Assembly (NCBI GenBank): GCA_017474045.1
Contig: JAFUHX010000052.1
Span: 1 to 37,472, forward strand
Direction of reading: 5' to 3'
DNA length: 37,472 nt
Source of the DNA: Clostridia bacterium
GTDB lineage: Bacteria > Bacillota > Clostridia > Oscillospirales > Acutalibacteraceae
Both the position numbers and the translations under genes were made by a program. The first letter of the stretch is position 1. Each line of letters begins with the position of its first letter. The notes beneath the pieces were generated by a model that made no database searches, was not told where the DNA came from, and was given only the letters and a program-made list of their open reading frames with translations. Below are positions 18,791 through 27,140 of the stretch, in pieces.

Positions 18791-20488
18791 TTACTCTCCT
18801 TTCTCGGTGATAATGTCATCCATACTGCCGCCGGGAGGAAGCATTGGAAGAACGAATTCATCGCAATCAATAGCGCAATCGATAAGAACCGGACCGTCGG
18901 TTGCGTTAGCTTCTTTAAAAGCCGCCTCAAACTCTTCGGCTGTTGTTGTTCTTATTCCCTTAAGACCGAAAGCGTCGGCAAGCTTGACAAAATCGGTTTT
19001 TCTTTCAAGAGTCGTGTTGGAATAATGGCGCTGATAGAAAAGCGTTTGCCATTGTCTTACCATTCCCAGAACGCCGTTATTGAAAATAACAATTGTTACG
19101 GGAAGGTTATAGGAAACAACTGTTGCCAGCTCGTTCAGATTCATTCCGAAGCTTCCGTCGCCGGTTATTAAAACAGTTCTTTTCTTTGTTGCGGTTGCAC
19201 CGCCTATAGCGGCTCCCATTCCGTAACCCATGGTTCCCAGACCGCCGCTGGAAGAGAAGGTTCTTGCTTTTTCAAATCTGCAAAACTGGGCTGCCCACAT
19301 CTGATGCTGACCAACATCGGTTGCAACAACGGTTTCAGATGCTTTGTTTTCGTTGATTATGTCAATAATCTGTTTCGGTGTGGGAACACCGCCCTTGCCC
19401 ATGTCTTTATATCTGTCTTGCGCCTTGCGCTCATGAGCAAGCTCGTCATTTTTATATTGATTGATCATCTGCATCCATTCGGGACGCTTTTTAGCTCTCA
19501 CCTTGTCGGCAATTCGCTTGAAGGCATCGGCAACGTCAGCAATTATTCCAACGTCAACACCAATGTTTTTGTTAATTTCAGCAAAGTCAACATCTATCTG
19601 AATAATTTTTGCTCCGCGGGCATATTTCTTTTTATTTCCCGTAGCTCTGTCGCTGAAACGGACGCCGACGGCAAAAATCAGGTCAGCGTTATTCTGAGCA
19701 ACAGAGGAAGCATAGTGACCGTGCATACCCTGCATTCCGAGGAAACGATCGCAATCTGTGGGAATAGCAGAAATACCCATAAGGCTACAACCTATTACAC
19801 CGTCGATTTTTTCAGCCAATTTTATAACATCATCATAAATCCCCGTTCCGATAACGCCGCCGCCTACATAAATATAAGGCTTTCGGCAGGAATCAATAAG
19901 CTCAGCCGCCTTTTCAATCTGTTCTTCTTCGGCATTGGGAATTTCAAAAAGAGGAAGAACCTCTTTGTTTTCAAACTCGCATTTTGCTGCCTGAACATCC
20001 TTGGGTACGTCCACAAGAACGGGACCCGGTCTTCCTGACCTTGCAATCTGAAACGCCTCTCTGATTGTGTCGGCAAGGTCTTCAACTCTGCTGACAAAAT
20101 AGTTATGCTTTGTTATTGGAAGTGTTACGCCTGTAATGTCAATTTCCTGGAAGCTGTCTCTTCCGATAAGGTCACAGGAAACGTTGCCCGTTATGGCAAC
20201 CATTGCAACGCTGTCAAGCATTGCCGTAGCAATTCCGGTAACAAGATTTGTTGCGCCCGGGCCTGAGGTTGCAATGCAAACTCCGGTTTTTCCCGTTGCG
20301 CGAAAATATCCGTCAGCTGCGTGGGCTGCCGCCTGCTCATGCGCAGTGAGAGTGTGGTGAATTCTGTCTCGGTTTATATAAAGCTCATCATATATGTTGA
20401 GAACCTGACCGCCGGGATAACCGAAAACATCAGTAACGCCCTGCTCAATAAGAGTTTCGATTATAATTTGTGCTCCCGATAATTTCAT
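18791..20488 (-). CDS. ilvB: Acetolactate synthase large (catalytic) subunit
   Basis: 565 aa. Thiamine-diphosphate enzyme that makes acetolactate from pyruvate. The ThDP glutamate region is LTAHEQAAAHAADGYFRATGKTG; the ThDP motif begins at GDGSFGMNLNEL and ends in NNGVLGMVRQWQ. The FAD-binding middle domain and TSGPGATNLVTG are typical. ATG has AAAGGAAAGG upstream. It follows leuA after 42 bases; a possible extra promoter overlaps the leuA end. The long plus-strand frame opposite (19304-20038) is a shadow. Confidence 0.96.
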   Translation of the reverse strand: MKLSGAQIIIETLIEQGVTDVFGYPGGQVLNIYDELYINRDRIHHTLTAHEQAAAHAADGYFRATGKTGVCIATSGPGATNLVTGIATAMLDSVAMVAITGNVSCDLIGRDSFQEIDITGVTLPITKHNYFVSRVEDLADTIREAFQIARSGRPGPVLVDVPKDVQAAKCEFENKEVLPLFEIPNAEEEQIEKAAELIDSCRKPYIYVGGGVIGTGIYDDVIKLAEKIDGVIGCSLMGISAIPTDCDRFLGMQGMHGHYASSVAQNNADLIFAVGVRFSDRATGNKKKYARGAKIIQIDVDFAEINKNIGVDVGIIADVADAFKRIADKVRAKKRPEWMQMINQYKNDELAHERKAQDRYKDMGKGGVPTPKQIIDIINENKASETVVATDVGQHQMWAAQFCRFEKARTFSSSGGLGTMGYGMGAAIGGATATKKRTVLITGDGSFGMNLNELATVVSYNLPVTIVIFNNGVLGMVRQWQTLFYQRHYSNTTLERKTDFVKLADAFGLKGIRTTTAEEFEAAFKEANATDGPVLIDCAIDCDEFVLPMLPPGGSMDDIITEKGE

Positions 20489-20529
20489 CTTTTCGCCTTT
20501 CCTTTCTTTAAAAATGAATATTATTTTTT

Positions 20530-20559
20530 ATTATACCATACGGTTGATAGCGCTGACAA
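20530..20559 (-). promoter_or_regulatory. Possible internal promoter ahead of ilvB
   Basis: Minus strand TTGTCA (20559-20554), 18 bases, TATAAT (20535-20530) with an extended TGG before the -10. It overlaps the final codons and stop of leuA. If active it would let ilvBNCD be transcribed independently of the leucine T-box. A match within coding sequence can be chance. Confidence 0.35.
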
Positions 20560-22189
20560 GAGCTTTAACGGAAGAAACGATAATATCGCTGTCTATTCCC
20601 ACGCCCCAGGTTACTTTTCCGTTTTCTTCCTTCAGTCCAACATAAGAAGCTGCCTGAGATTTTGAGCTGACCTCAAGAGCGTGCTCTGTGTAGGTTTCAA
20701 GAACATATTGGTGGTGAGTTACCTTTGCAAGAGCATCAACAACGCTGTCAAGACGGCCGTTACCTTTTCCGATAACTTCAAATTCTTCGCCGTTCCATTC
20801 ACCGGAAACAAAGGCTTTGATGTAGCCGTTTTTCTGAACATAGTGGAACTCGGTCAATTTAAGATTGTTTTCAACATTAACATAGTCGTTGATAAGGATT
20901 TCATAAACCTCCTGGGGAAGAAGCTCTTTGTGGGCATGGTCTGAAATACTCTTGACATGATAGCCGAAATCTTCGCGCATTTTCTGAGGAAGAACAAAGG
21001 AGAACTGGGTTTCAAGAAGATAGCCGATTCCGCCCTTTCCTGACTGAGAGTTGATTCTGATAACGTCAGCTTCATACTGTCTTCCCACGTCGGTGGGATC
21101 AATGGGAAGATAGGGAACAGTCCAATGCTCTGTTTCTTTTTCTTCTCTCCATTTCATACCCTTGGCAATAGCGTCCTGATGTGAACCGCTGAAGGCGGCA
21201 AAAACAAGCTTTCCGCTATAGGGCTGACGTTCATAAACATGCATTCTTGTAACCTTTTCATAAATCTCGCAGATTTCGGGAAGATTTGTGAAATCAAGTT
21301 CGGGGTCAACGCCCTGAGAAAACATATTAAGCGCAAGGGTAACAATATCAACATTACCGGTTCTTTCGCCGTTTCCGAAAAGAGTTCCTTCAATTCTGTC
21401 TGCTCCGGCAAGAAGACCCATTTCGCTGTCGGCAACAGCACAGCCTCTGTCGTTATGAGGATGAAGCGAAACAATAAGATTTTCTCTTCTGTTCATGTTC
21501 TTGCACATATATTCAACCTGATTTGCATAGACGTGAGGCATTGAATGAGAAACAGTAACGGGCAGGTTGATTATCACCTTGTCTTCTGCAGTAGGCTGCC
21601 AGATATCAATAACTGCGTTGCAGATTTCTGCAGCGAATTCAGGCTCAGTTCCTGTAAAGCTTTCAGGTGAATATTCAAAATGGAAGTTTCCGGGAGTTTT
21701 TTCTCTGTATTCCTTGCAAAGCTTGGCGCCGAAAACAGCAAGGTCAACAATCTGTTTTTTGTCTTTTTTGAAAACCTGCTCTCTCTGAGAAACAGAGGTT
21801 GAATTATAAAGATGAACAATTGCGCTGTGGCAACCTCTGAGAGCTTCAAAGGTTTTTGCAATAATATGCTCTCTTGATTGAGTAAGAACCTGAATTGTAA
21901 CGTCTTCCGGAATAAGATTTCTTTCAATCAGAGCGCGGCAGAATTCATATTCTGTTTCTGAAGCGGCAGGAAAGCCGACTTCGATTTCTTTGAAACCGAC
22001 CTTAACGAGAAAAGTGAAAAACTCCAGCTTTTCTTCAAGGCTCATGGGAATAATTAAAGACTGGTTTCCGTCTCTTAAGTCAACGCTGCACCAGATGGGA
22101 GCTTTGTCGATATAGGTTTTGTGTCTCCAATCCATGTCAACGCCTTTGGCTTCAAAAAATTGTCTTGTATATTTTTCATAACCTTTCAT
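20531..22189 (-). CDS. leuA: 2-isopropylmalate synthase (long, LeuA2-like form)
   Basis: 552 aa. Condenses 2-ketoisovalerate with acetyl-CoA, the committed step of leucine synthesis. Metal/active-site motif DLRDGNQSL at 38-46 and HPHNDRGCAVADSE; a C-terminal ~130-residue allosteric domain for leucine inhibition ends in KALVSAINRM. The opening (KYTRQFF..., then IDKAPIWCSVDLRDGNQ) matches the longer LeuA class rather than the ~500-residue one. ATG has GGAGG eight bases upstream. First gene of the operon behind a T-box leader. Confidence 0.96.
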   Translation of the reverse strand: MKGYEKYTRQFFEAKGVDMDWRHKTYIDKAPIWCSVDLRDGNQSLIIPMSLEEKLEFFTFLVKVGFKEIEVGFPAASETEYEFCRALIERNLIPEDVTIQVLTQSREHIIAKTFEALRGCHSAIVHLYNSTSVSQREQVFKKDKKQIVDLAVFGAKLCKEYREKTPGNFHFEYSPESFTGTEPEFAAEICNAVIDIWQPTAEDKVIINLPVTVSHSMPHVYANQVEYMCKNMNRRENLIVSLHPHNDRGCAVADSEMGLLAGADRIEGTLFGNGERTGNVDIVTLALNMFSQGVDPELDFTNLPEICEIYEKVTRMHVYERQPYSGKLVFAAFSGSHQDAIAKGMKWREEKETEHWTVPYLPIDPTDVGRQYEADVIRINSQSGKGGIGYLLETQFSFVLPQKMREDFGYHVKSISDHAHKELLPQEVYEILINDYVNVENNLKLTEFHYVQKNGYIKAFVSGEWNGEEFEVIGKGNGRLDSVVDALAKVTHHQYVLETYTEHALEVSSKSQAASYVGLKEENGKVTWGVGIDSDIIVSSVKALVSAINRMV

Positions 22190-22215
22190 GAAAATTTCCT
22201 CCTGAATAATAAAAT

Positions 22216-22268
22216 AAAAAAGCCTCTTTCACCCAAAAAAACAAACAGCTTTTTTGTGTAAAAGAGAC
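22216..22268 (-). terminator. T-box intrinsic terminator
   Basis: Minus strand GTCTCTTTTACAC (22268-22256) pairs with GGGTGAAAGAGGC (22234-22222) with one mismatch, followed by six T at 22221-22216 and more T-rich sequence. It is mutually exclusive with the T-box antiterminator. Confidence 0.85.
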
Positions 22269-22516
22269 GAAGATTTCTCCGCGGTACCACTCTTTTTGGT
22301 GCCTCAGCACCCACTCTGCCGCATCTGACAATGCGCGTCTCTGTAACGGGAGGACCCGTTCAGACCTAATCAAGTTTCTCAGTCTGAAAGCTCCGGGACG
22401 AGTTATCCTTCAACTGCCATATCATCTCGCACCAACCGATGACTCTCTGAAAAAGGCACGGTGAATCTTTTTTCCCTTCAACGCCTTTGGCGGTCGCTTG
22501 ACCGCTTTAAAAGATT
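22216..22516 (-). promoter_or_regulatory. Leucine-specific T-box leader
   Basis: Minus-strand leader between the promoter and leuA. The T-box core TGGTACCGCGG lies at 22289-22279; its TGGT can pair with the ACCA end of tRNA-Leu. Stem I contains AGAGAGTC, GGTTGGTGCGAGATGATATGG and the specifier region GATAACTCGTCC, where CTC (22402-22400) is a leucine codon. Uncharged tRNA-Leu stabilises the antiterminator and allows leuA-ilvBNCD-leuCDB transcription. This leader fills the gene-free stretch 22190-22563. Confidence 0.93.
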
Positions 22517-22522
22517 AAACCA

Positions 22523-22551
22523 ATAATACTACTTAATTCTGATTTTGTCAA
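22523..22551 (-). promoter_or_regulatory. Promoter of the leu-ilv operon
   Basis: Minus strand TTGACA (22551-22546), 17 bases, TATTAT (22528-22523). Very strong match. It starts only 12 bases after the stop codon of the upstream glycan gene, so no independent terminator fits between. Confidence 0.88.
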
Positions 22552-22563
22552 CAGTTTTTTAAA

Positions 22564-23688
22564 TTATTTTTCTGCTTTTAAAACAATGCTGTCAATTATT
22601 CTTTTTGCATTTTTATCGTCGGCAAAATCAAAATTGAAATTTTTAAACCTTTCGTTCTTTTCCTTGTTTGTTTCTTTTAAGATTTCTTCAATAATTTCCT
22701 CTGTTGTTGCAACAACCTCTCCGGGAACATAGCTGTCATATTGAAAATAAAAATCTCTGTCGGTTATGTATTTTTCTTTATCGTAGGCAAAGAAAACTGT
22801 TTTCTTGTCAAGATGAGAAAACTCCATGCAGACAGAAGAATAGTCTGTAATTAAAACATCGCAGGCAAGAATAAGCTTTCTGACGTCTTCAAAATCAGTA
22901 ACATCAAAAACTCCTTCGGGAAGAGCACATTCTGAATGAATCTGAGGGTGAAGTCTGACAAAGAGAGCATGGGTTTCTGAAAGCTCTTTTTTAAAAAGTG
23001 AAAAATCAAAATGAGACAAAATGTTTTCGTTTTCTTTCAAATCATCTCTGAAAGTGGGCGCATATAAAACTGCGGTTTTTCCCTTGACAGAAGGAAAAAG
23101 CTTTTCAAATTCAGCTCTTGCCTTTTCGCTGTTTCCATTTTTAAAAAGATAGTCCGATCTGGCGCTTCCCAGCGGAAGAACCTGACTTTCTTTTACTCCG
23201 AAGGCTTCGGCATAAAACGGAACCACAGCCTTTGAAGAGCAGACAACATAGCTGAGCTTTTTGTTGGCAAGAATTTCTCTTTCTCTGACCTTGTGGGGCT
23301 GATTGACAGAAAGACCGAACTTCTTAAAAACGCCTTCTCCGTGCCAAAGCTGAGTTATAACCGTTTCTTTTCTGAAATTCAGCTTAGACATGGGAAGAAA
23401 ATTGTCGTTTAAAAAAACATATTGAGCCGTTGCAAGCTTTCTCGATTTCAGAAGGAAAAAACTGACAACGCGAAAAACATTTTTAAGTCGGATTTCCAGA
23501 TCCTGCCTGGTTATAAAAACAAAATCATAGTCTCCCTTTGTTTTCAGCTCTTCATAAACACAGCCCAGGCTGTCTTTAAAATTTTCGTTATGCATTGAAA
23601 CAAGGGCAACCCGATTTTTCTTAACAGACAGAAAGGAACTGAAAAAATTAAAGATCAACGCATATATATTGTAAATCAATTCTTTCAT
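22564..23688 (-). CDS. CDP-glycerol:glycerophosphotransferase family protein (TagB/TagF-like)
   Basis: 374 aa. The family transfers glycerol- or ribitol-phosphate from the CDP-activated form to teichoic acid or other surface polymers at the membrane. Diagnostic blocks: ITQLWHGEGVFKKFG, VLYAPTFRDDL, LFVRLHPQIH, DVLITDYSSVCMEF, and KKTVFFAYDKEKY. The N-terminal ~20 residues are hydrophobic/amphipathic, fitting membrane association. Start overlaps the preceding glycosyltransferase stop by four bases (ATGA). Acceptor and product are unknown. Confidence 0.88.
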   Translation of the reverse strand: MKELIYNIYALIFNFFSSFLSVKKNRVALVSMHNENFKDSLGCVYEELKTKGDYDFVFITRQDLEIRLKNVFRVVSFFLLKSRKLATAQYVFLNDNFLPMSKLNFRKETVITQLWHGEGVFKKFGLSVNQPHKVREREILANKKLSYVVCSSKAVVPFYAEAFGVKESQVLPLGSARSDYLFKNGNSEKARAEFEKLFPSVKGKTAVLYAPTFRDDLKENENILSHFDFSLFKKELSETHALFVRLHPQIHSECALPEGVFDVTDFEDVRKLILACDVLITDYSSVCMEFSHLDKKTVFFAYDKEKYITDRDFYFQYDSYVPGEVVATTEEIIEEILKETNKEKNERFKNFNFDFADDKNAKRIIDSIVLKAEK

Positions 23689-25019
23689 TTTAAAAATTTC
23701 CTCAAAACAAGGTTCATAATTTTTGCTAAGGGAGAAAAAAATGCTCTTTTAAAGGCTTCGGGAAGAGGAAGACGAAAAACAGTTCTGAAAAGTCTCTGAT
23801 CTAAAGAGTTTCCTTTTGAAATAATGAGTTTTTTCTTTCCTTTCGCTGATTTTCCGGCTTCTCTTAAAAAGCTTTTTTCAGGAAGAACCTTAAGGTTAGA
23901 GCAGTTTCTGTATTCCTCGGGTAAAGCACCTTCTTCAACTGTTTTCTGAGAAACGATCACCTCAAAAAAAGGAGCCGTCTGATCATAAATTCCGTGAAAA
24001 AGAGCTTTTGAGCCTTTTTTTATGATAACGCTGACTTCCGGATTTTCAGAAACCTCTTTTTTGCTTTTTAAAAGAGAGTCGAGATGGAGGTCGGCATTTT
24101 CTTTTTTTAGTTTTTCATAGGTTTCTTTTGTCATCAACGAACGAAGATAAGAAAACCTTTCTGAACAGAACGATACGCAGCCGTCGTCGCCATGCCACAT
24201 GAGTCTGTAGAACTGTGAAAGAAGAATATGGGCGGTTTTATAAAGAAGCTCCTGAAGGTATTCCTCTTTCTGAGCATCACTTTCAAAAAAGTTTTCGGCT
24301 GAAGCTGCGCCGTTGTAAATTTCCTCCAGCGCCGCGCTGAAGCTTCTTGCAAGCTCTTCGCTGACGCTCTGACTGACAGAAAGACCCTGCTCAGCTGTAT
24401 GGCGTCTGTAATAAGAAACGCTGTTTTCTGTTCCGCTGAGGGTTGCGCCCGAAAAGACGCACGCCATAAAAAAGGCGCCCTCTTCGCAATATTTATAGCC
24501 GGGAAATTTTAATTGAGATTTAACAAGAAACTCTCTTTTATAGCATTTATTGCCGACAAGAAAATTCCACAGAAGGTCCTTGCTGTTTCCTTCGATTTTT
24601 TCAATTTTTGAAAGCTTTTCAGCGTAGGCATGAAAAGGGAACATTCCCTTTTCATCAAACATTCTCAGCCTTCCGAGAATAATGTCTGCGCCGCTTTTTT
24701 CTCCTTGTTTATAAAAGCCCTCCAGAGAAACTTCATCAAAATAATCGTCGGCGTCAAGAAAAACAACATATTCTCCCGTTGCCTCCTGAAGCCCACGGTT
24801 TCTCGCGGCTGAAACTCCTGAATTTTTTTGATTTATGAGCTTAAAGATATTGCTTTTCTCAGCGTATTTTTCGGCGATAGACAGAGTTTTGTCTGAAGAG
24901 CCGTCGTTAACCACAACAACTTCAATATCTTTCAGGCTTTGCGCCAGCATATTATCTAAGGTTTCGGCAATAAATTTTTCGCTGTTATAAGCTGGAATAA
25001 TAACCGATATTTTTGGCAT
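23685..25019 (-). CDS. Glycosyltransferase family 2 with C-terminal extension
   Basis: 444 aa from ATG 25019, with GAGGAG six bases upstream; the open frame extends 16 codons earlier without a site. GT-A fold domain in residues 1-~230: ISVIIPAYNSEKFIAETLDNML, VVVNDGSSDKTL, VSAARNRG, and the metal-binding VFLDADDYFD. The following ~200 residues are not a recognisable domain; they include a helical part and a basic C-terminus (RFLK). Typical of enzymes adding sugars to surface glycans. Follows the next GT2 gene by 32 bases and is coupled to the TagF-like gene. Confidence 0.85.
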   Translation of the reverse strand: MPKISVIIPAYNSEKFIAETLDNMLAQSLKDIEVVVVNDGSSDKTLSIAEKYAEKSNIFKLINQKNSGVSAARNRGLQEATGEYVVFLDADDYFDEVSLEGFYKQGEKSGADIILGRLRMFDEKGMFPFHAYAEKLSKIEKIEGNSKDLLWNFLVGNKCYKREFLVKSQLKFPGYKYCEEGAFFMACVFSGATLSGTENSVSYYRRHTAEQGLSVSQSVSEELARSFSAALEEIYNGAASAENFFESDAQKEEYLQELLYKTAHILLSQFYRLMWHGDDGCVSFCSERFSYLRSLMTKETYEKLKKENADLHLDSLLKSKKEVSENPEVSVIIKKGSKALFHGIYDQTAPFFEVIVSQKTVEEGALPEEYRNCSNLKVLPEKSFLREAGKSAKGKKKLIISKGNSLDQRLFRTVFRLPLPEAFKRAFFSPLAKIMNLVLRKFLK

Positions 25020-25051
25020 AAATTCTCCTCTTTCAACTTTGGAAAACCGAT

Positions 25052-25819
25052 CTATCTCAGTCCCCATTTCAGAAAATATTTGATTATTGAATGAATATGA
25101 ATCATAAGAAGCTTTTTGTTTCTCTTGCTTTCTCTTTCCCAGCGGTGATAAACATCAGCCATGGGATAATGAAGAGCTTTATATTTCTGAGAAACTCTTC
25201 TTGTAATATCGCAGTCTTCAAGATACATAAAAAATCTTTCGTCAAAACCGCCGATTTCTTTGAAAACCGATGTTCTGAAAAACATAAAGCAGCCTGTTGC
25301 ATTGGTAATTTCAAAAGGCTTATCTCTCGGCATGTCGAGCATGCAATATTCAATCATTGTTTTTGAAGGCTTGTCGCCCTTATGGAAGCGGTGGGAGCCT
25401 AAATATTTAATCGTAGGGTTTCGTTTTCCCAGTTGTTGAAGTCTTCCGTCTTCAAAACGAATCTGGGGCGAAAGAAGACCGATTGTCTCGTCCCTATCGG
25501 CGTATTGAGAAAGCTCGGTTATAACATCTTCTTTGAGAAATATATCGGGATTTATTACAACATGATATTTAGATGTTAAAAATTCCAGAACTTTGTTGTG
25601 GCCTGCTCCGAAGCCCAGATTCTTCTTTGTGTCAATAACTGTTACCTGAGGAAATTTTTCTTTAATCAGCTCAATGGTTCCGTCTGTGGAGCCATTGTCA
25701 ACAACAAAAAGCTTGAATTCAACACCTTTTGTTTCTTCAAGAACACTTGCAACAGTTTTCTCTATTTTATCGGCATTGTTATAAGTTACAATACAACCGG
25801 AAACAGAATATTTTTCCAT
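25052..25819 (-). CDS. Glycosyltransferase family 2 (rhamnosyltransferase-like)
   Basis: 255 aa. VSGCIVTYNNADKIEKTVASVL, FVVDNGSTDGTIELI, KNLGFGAGHNKVL, NPDIFL (the DxD position), and FFRTSVFKEIGGFDERFFMYLEDCDITRR. This pattern is that of WbbL-like rhamnosyltransferases; the sugar is not proven. ATG preceded by GAGGA at a spacing of about seven. Second gene of the glycan operon, 15 bases after the first. Confidence 0.87.
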   Translation of the reverse strand: MEKYSVSGCIVTYNNADKIEKTVASVLEETKGVEFKLFVVDNGSTDGTIELIKEKFPQVTVIDTKKNLGFGAGHNKVLEFLTSKYHVVINPDIFLKEDVITELSQYADRDETIGLLSPQIRFEDGRLQQLGKRNPTIKYLGSHRFHKGDKPSKTMIEYCMLDMPRDKPFEITNATGCFMFFRTSVFKEIGGFDERFFMYLEDCDITRRVSQKYKALHYPMADVYHRWERESKRNKKLLMIHIHSIIKYFLKWGLR

Positions 25820-25834
25820 AATATATTCCTCACT

Positions 25835-26542
25835 TTATTTTTTGAAGAAGACCCTTGAAACAAGTCTTCTGGTAATATATCTTCTCCAACGAAGCTTCTG
25901 AGAAAGACTGCTTTCTTTTTTTCCTGCAGTAACATTATCGCCGTGAACGCGGTAATAAATAAGCGGAGTATCAATTAATGTTACCTTGCCGTAAATTTCT
26001 CCCATAAGGCCTATCCACTGGTCATGCATGGGAATATGGCGGGGGATGGGCATTATTTTTTTAAGAAGCTTTCTGTCAAATGCCATACAACAGCCCATAT
26101 AGGAGTTTTTGAGAAGATTTCTGATAATTCCTTTTTTGCTTCCTCTTTCGTCAAAAAAAGAATATGCCGTAATGTTCAGCTTTTCGTCGGTAACATAAGC
26201 GTTGTGAAGAACCAGCGTTGCGCCGTTTTCAAAAGCCTCTGTTACTCTCTTAACCTTTTCGGGAAGCCAGACATCATCCTGATCACAAAGAAAAATTTTG
26301 TCACCCCTGCAATATCTTATGGCATTGGTAAAATTGGCAACAACGCCTCTTCCCCTTCCTTCAACATAAACAATTCTTTCGTCTTCTTGCATAAGGCGGC
26401 GAACAACAGTTTCCGTAACGCCGCCCGGTTTATCATCGGACACAACAATTTCGTCTTCATGAGAAAGCTGAGGAAGAATTGAACGAATCTGGTCTTCAAT
26501 ATATTTTTCGCCTTTATAGGCCGCCATTGCAACAGAAATCAA
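25835..26542 (-). CDS. Glycosyltransferase family 2
   Basis: 235 aa starting at TTG 26542, with GAGGAC immediately upstream; the family sequence ISVAMAAYKGEKYIEDQI begins at the second residue, so this start is forced. DEIVVSDD, FLCDQDDVWLPEKV (metal-binding DQDD), and PRHIPMHDQWIGLMGEIYGKV are characteristic of RgpF/WcaA-like GT2 enzymes of surface polysaccharide synthesis. First gene of the four-gene operon. The C-terminus is very basic (RRYITRRLVSRVFFKK), as in membrane-surface enzymes. Confidence 0.87.
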   Translation of the reverse strand: MISVAMAAYKGEKYIEDQIRSILPQLSHEDEIVVSDDKPGGVTETVVRRLMQEDERIVYVEGRGRGVVANFTNAIRYCRGDKIFLCDQDDVWLPEKVKRVTEAFENGATLVLHNAYVTDEKLNITAYSFFDERGSKKGIIRNLLKNSYMGCCMAFDRKLLKKIMPIPRHIPMHDQWIGLMGEIYGKVTLIDTPLIYYRVHGDNVTAGKKESSLSQKLRWRRYITRRLVSRVFFKK

Positions 26543-26577
26543 AAGTCCTCATCCCCTAAGCAACATAATATCAGTTT

Positions 26578-26606
26578 ATTATAGCACCTTTTAAATAGAT
26601 TTACAA
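26578..26606 (-). promoter_or_regulatory. Promoter of the glycan operon
   Basis: Minus strand TTGTAA (26606-26601), 17 bases, TATAAT (26583-26578) with extended TGC before the -10. It leaves a leader of about 30 bases before the TTG start at 26542. Confidence 0.8.
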
Positions 26607-26759
26607 TACAAAAATCAAACATCTGTTACCTAAAACCTGAAGCATTTTTTGTTCCTGATATATAATTTTTGTTTTTATATTCTTTCCGAATTCTAAATCT
26701 GAAGGTTAAACTTAAATTAAAACTCTGTCATCATGAATGAGTCAACAAAGAAAACAAAC

Positions 26760-26783
26760 AATACTTTAAATAATTAAAGTATT
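26760..26783. other. 24-bp perfect inverted repeat upstream of the lysine operon promoter
   Basis: AATACTTTAA (26760-26769), spacer ATAA, TTAAAGTATT (26774-26783). It is perfectly symmetrical and AT-only apart from one C/G pair in each arm. It ends 14 bases before the -35 of the L-box promoter. Its form suits a dimeric protein operator better than an RNA hairpin. The rest of the gene-free stretch 26607-26797 shows nothing else I can name. Confidence 0.4.
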
Positions 26784-26797
26784 ATTTCCAAAACCTC

Positions 26798-26826
26798 TTG
26801 ACTTTCTTTCTTTATAGTGTTAAACT
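26798..26826 (+). promoter_or_regulatory. Promoter of the lysine operon
   Basis: TTGACT (26798-26803), 17 bases, TAAACT (26821-26826), with TGT directly before the -10 (extended form). About 20 bases upstream of the L-box. Confidence 0.6.
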
Positions 26827-26850
26827 ACTGAAAACCGAATATTTCAATTA

Positions 26851-27010
26851 AAGATAGAGGCGCATCGTCTCATCAGTACCTTTGGGCAAAAGGATATCGC
26901 AATATCTGCCCTCGGGAAAGGGAGCGTTGCCGAAGGAGGCTGCGGCGGCAGTTATCCTGGGCGGATGAAATAAGATTCATTCGACTGTCGCATTTTGCGG
27001 AGTGCTATTA
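26851..27010 (+). promoter_or_regulatory. Lysine riboswitch (L-box)
   Basis: Conserved elements occur in order: GATAGAGGCGC (P1 and core), CAGTA, GGGAAAGGGAGCG, GCCGAAGGAGGC, CCTGGGCGGATGAAAT, GACTGTCGC, and the closing GGAGTGCTAT. This is the standard L-box arrangement. The 3' P1 strand (GCTATTATAATT, 27004-27015) is complementary to AATTATAATGGC (27058-27069), giving an antiterminator that competes with the terminator. Bound lysine should therefore turn dapA-dapB-ddh-lysA off. Confidence 0.95.
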
Positions 27011-27064
27011 TAATTGTAGAATAACAGCAGTGTTTCTGTTTTGTTTTTTAACCTTGTAATTATA

Positions 27065-27098
27065 ATGGCCGTTGCAATCAACAGGTCATTTTTTATTT
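27065..27098 (+). terminator. Lysine-riboswitch terminator
   Basis: ATGGCCGTTG (27065-27074), loop CAAT, CAACAGGTCAT (27079-27089, one bulged A), then TTTTTTATTT. The first five bases of the stem are shared with the antiterminator pairing partner at 27058-27069, giving an on/off choice. Confidence 0.85.
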
Positions 27099-27140
27099 GC
27101 GATATATCGGTATTAAACTTTTAAAAAGGAGATACTAACC

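Noticed and set aside
19304-20038. 244-residue plus-strand open frame inside ilvB
   Set aside because: It lies fully opposite ilvB, lacks a ribosome site and has no recognisable domains; an antisense shadow of a codon-biased gene.
22564-26542. Glycosyltransferase cluster as a complete capsule or teichoic acid locus
   Set aside because: No polymerase, flippase, ABC exporter or nucleotide-sugar genes are in the window; four transferases alone support only partial involvement in a surface polymer.
27021-27049. AACAG/CTGTT hairpin with T run as the L-box terminator
   Set aside because: Only a 5-bp stem; the hairpin at 27065-27098 is much stronger and overlaps the antiterminator partner as required. 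The small one may be a pause element.
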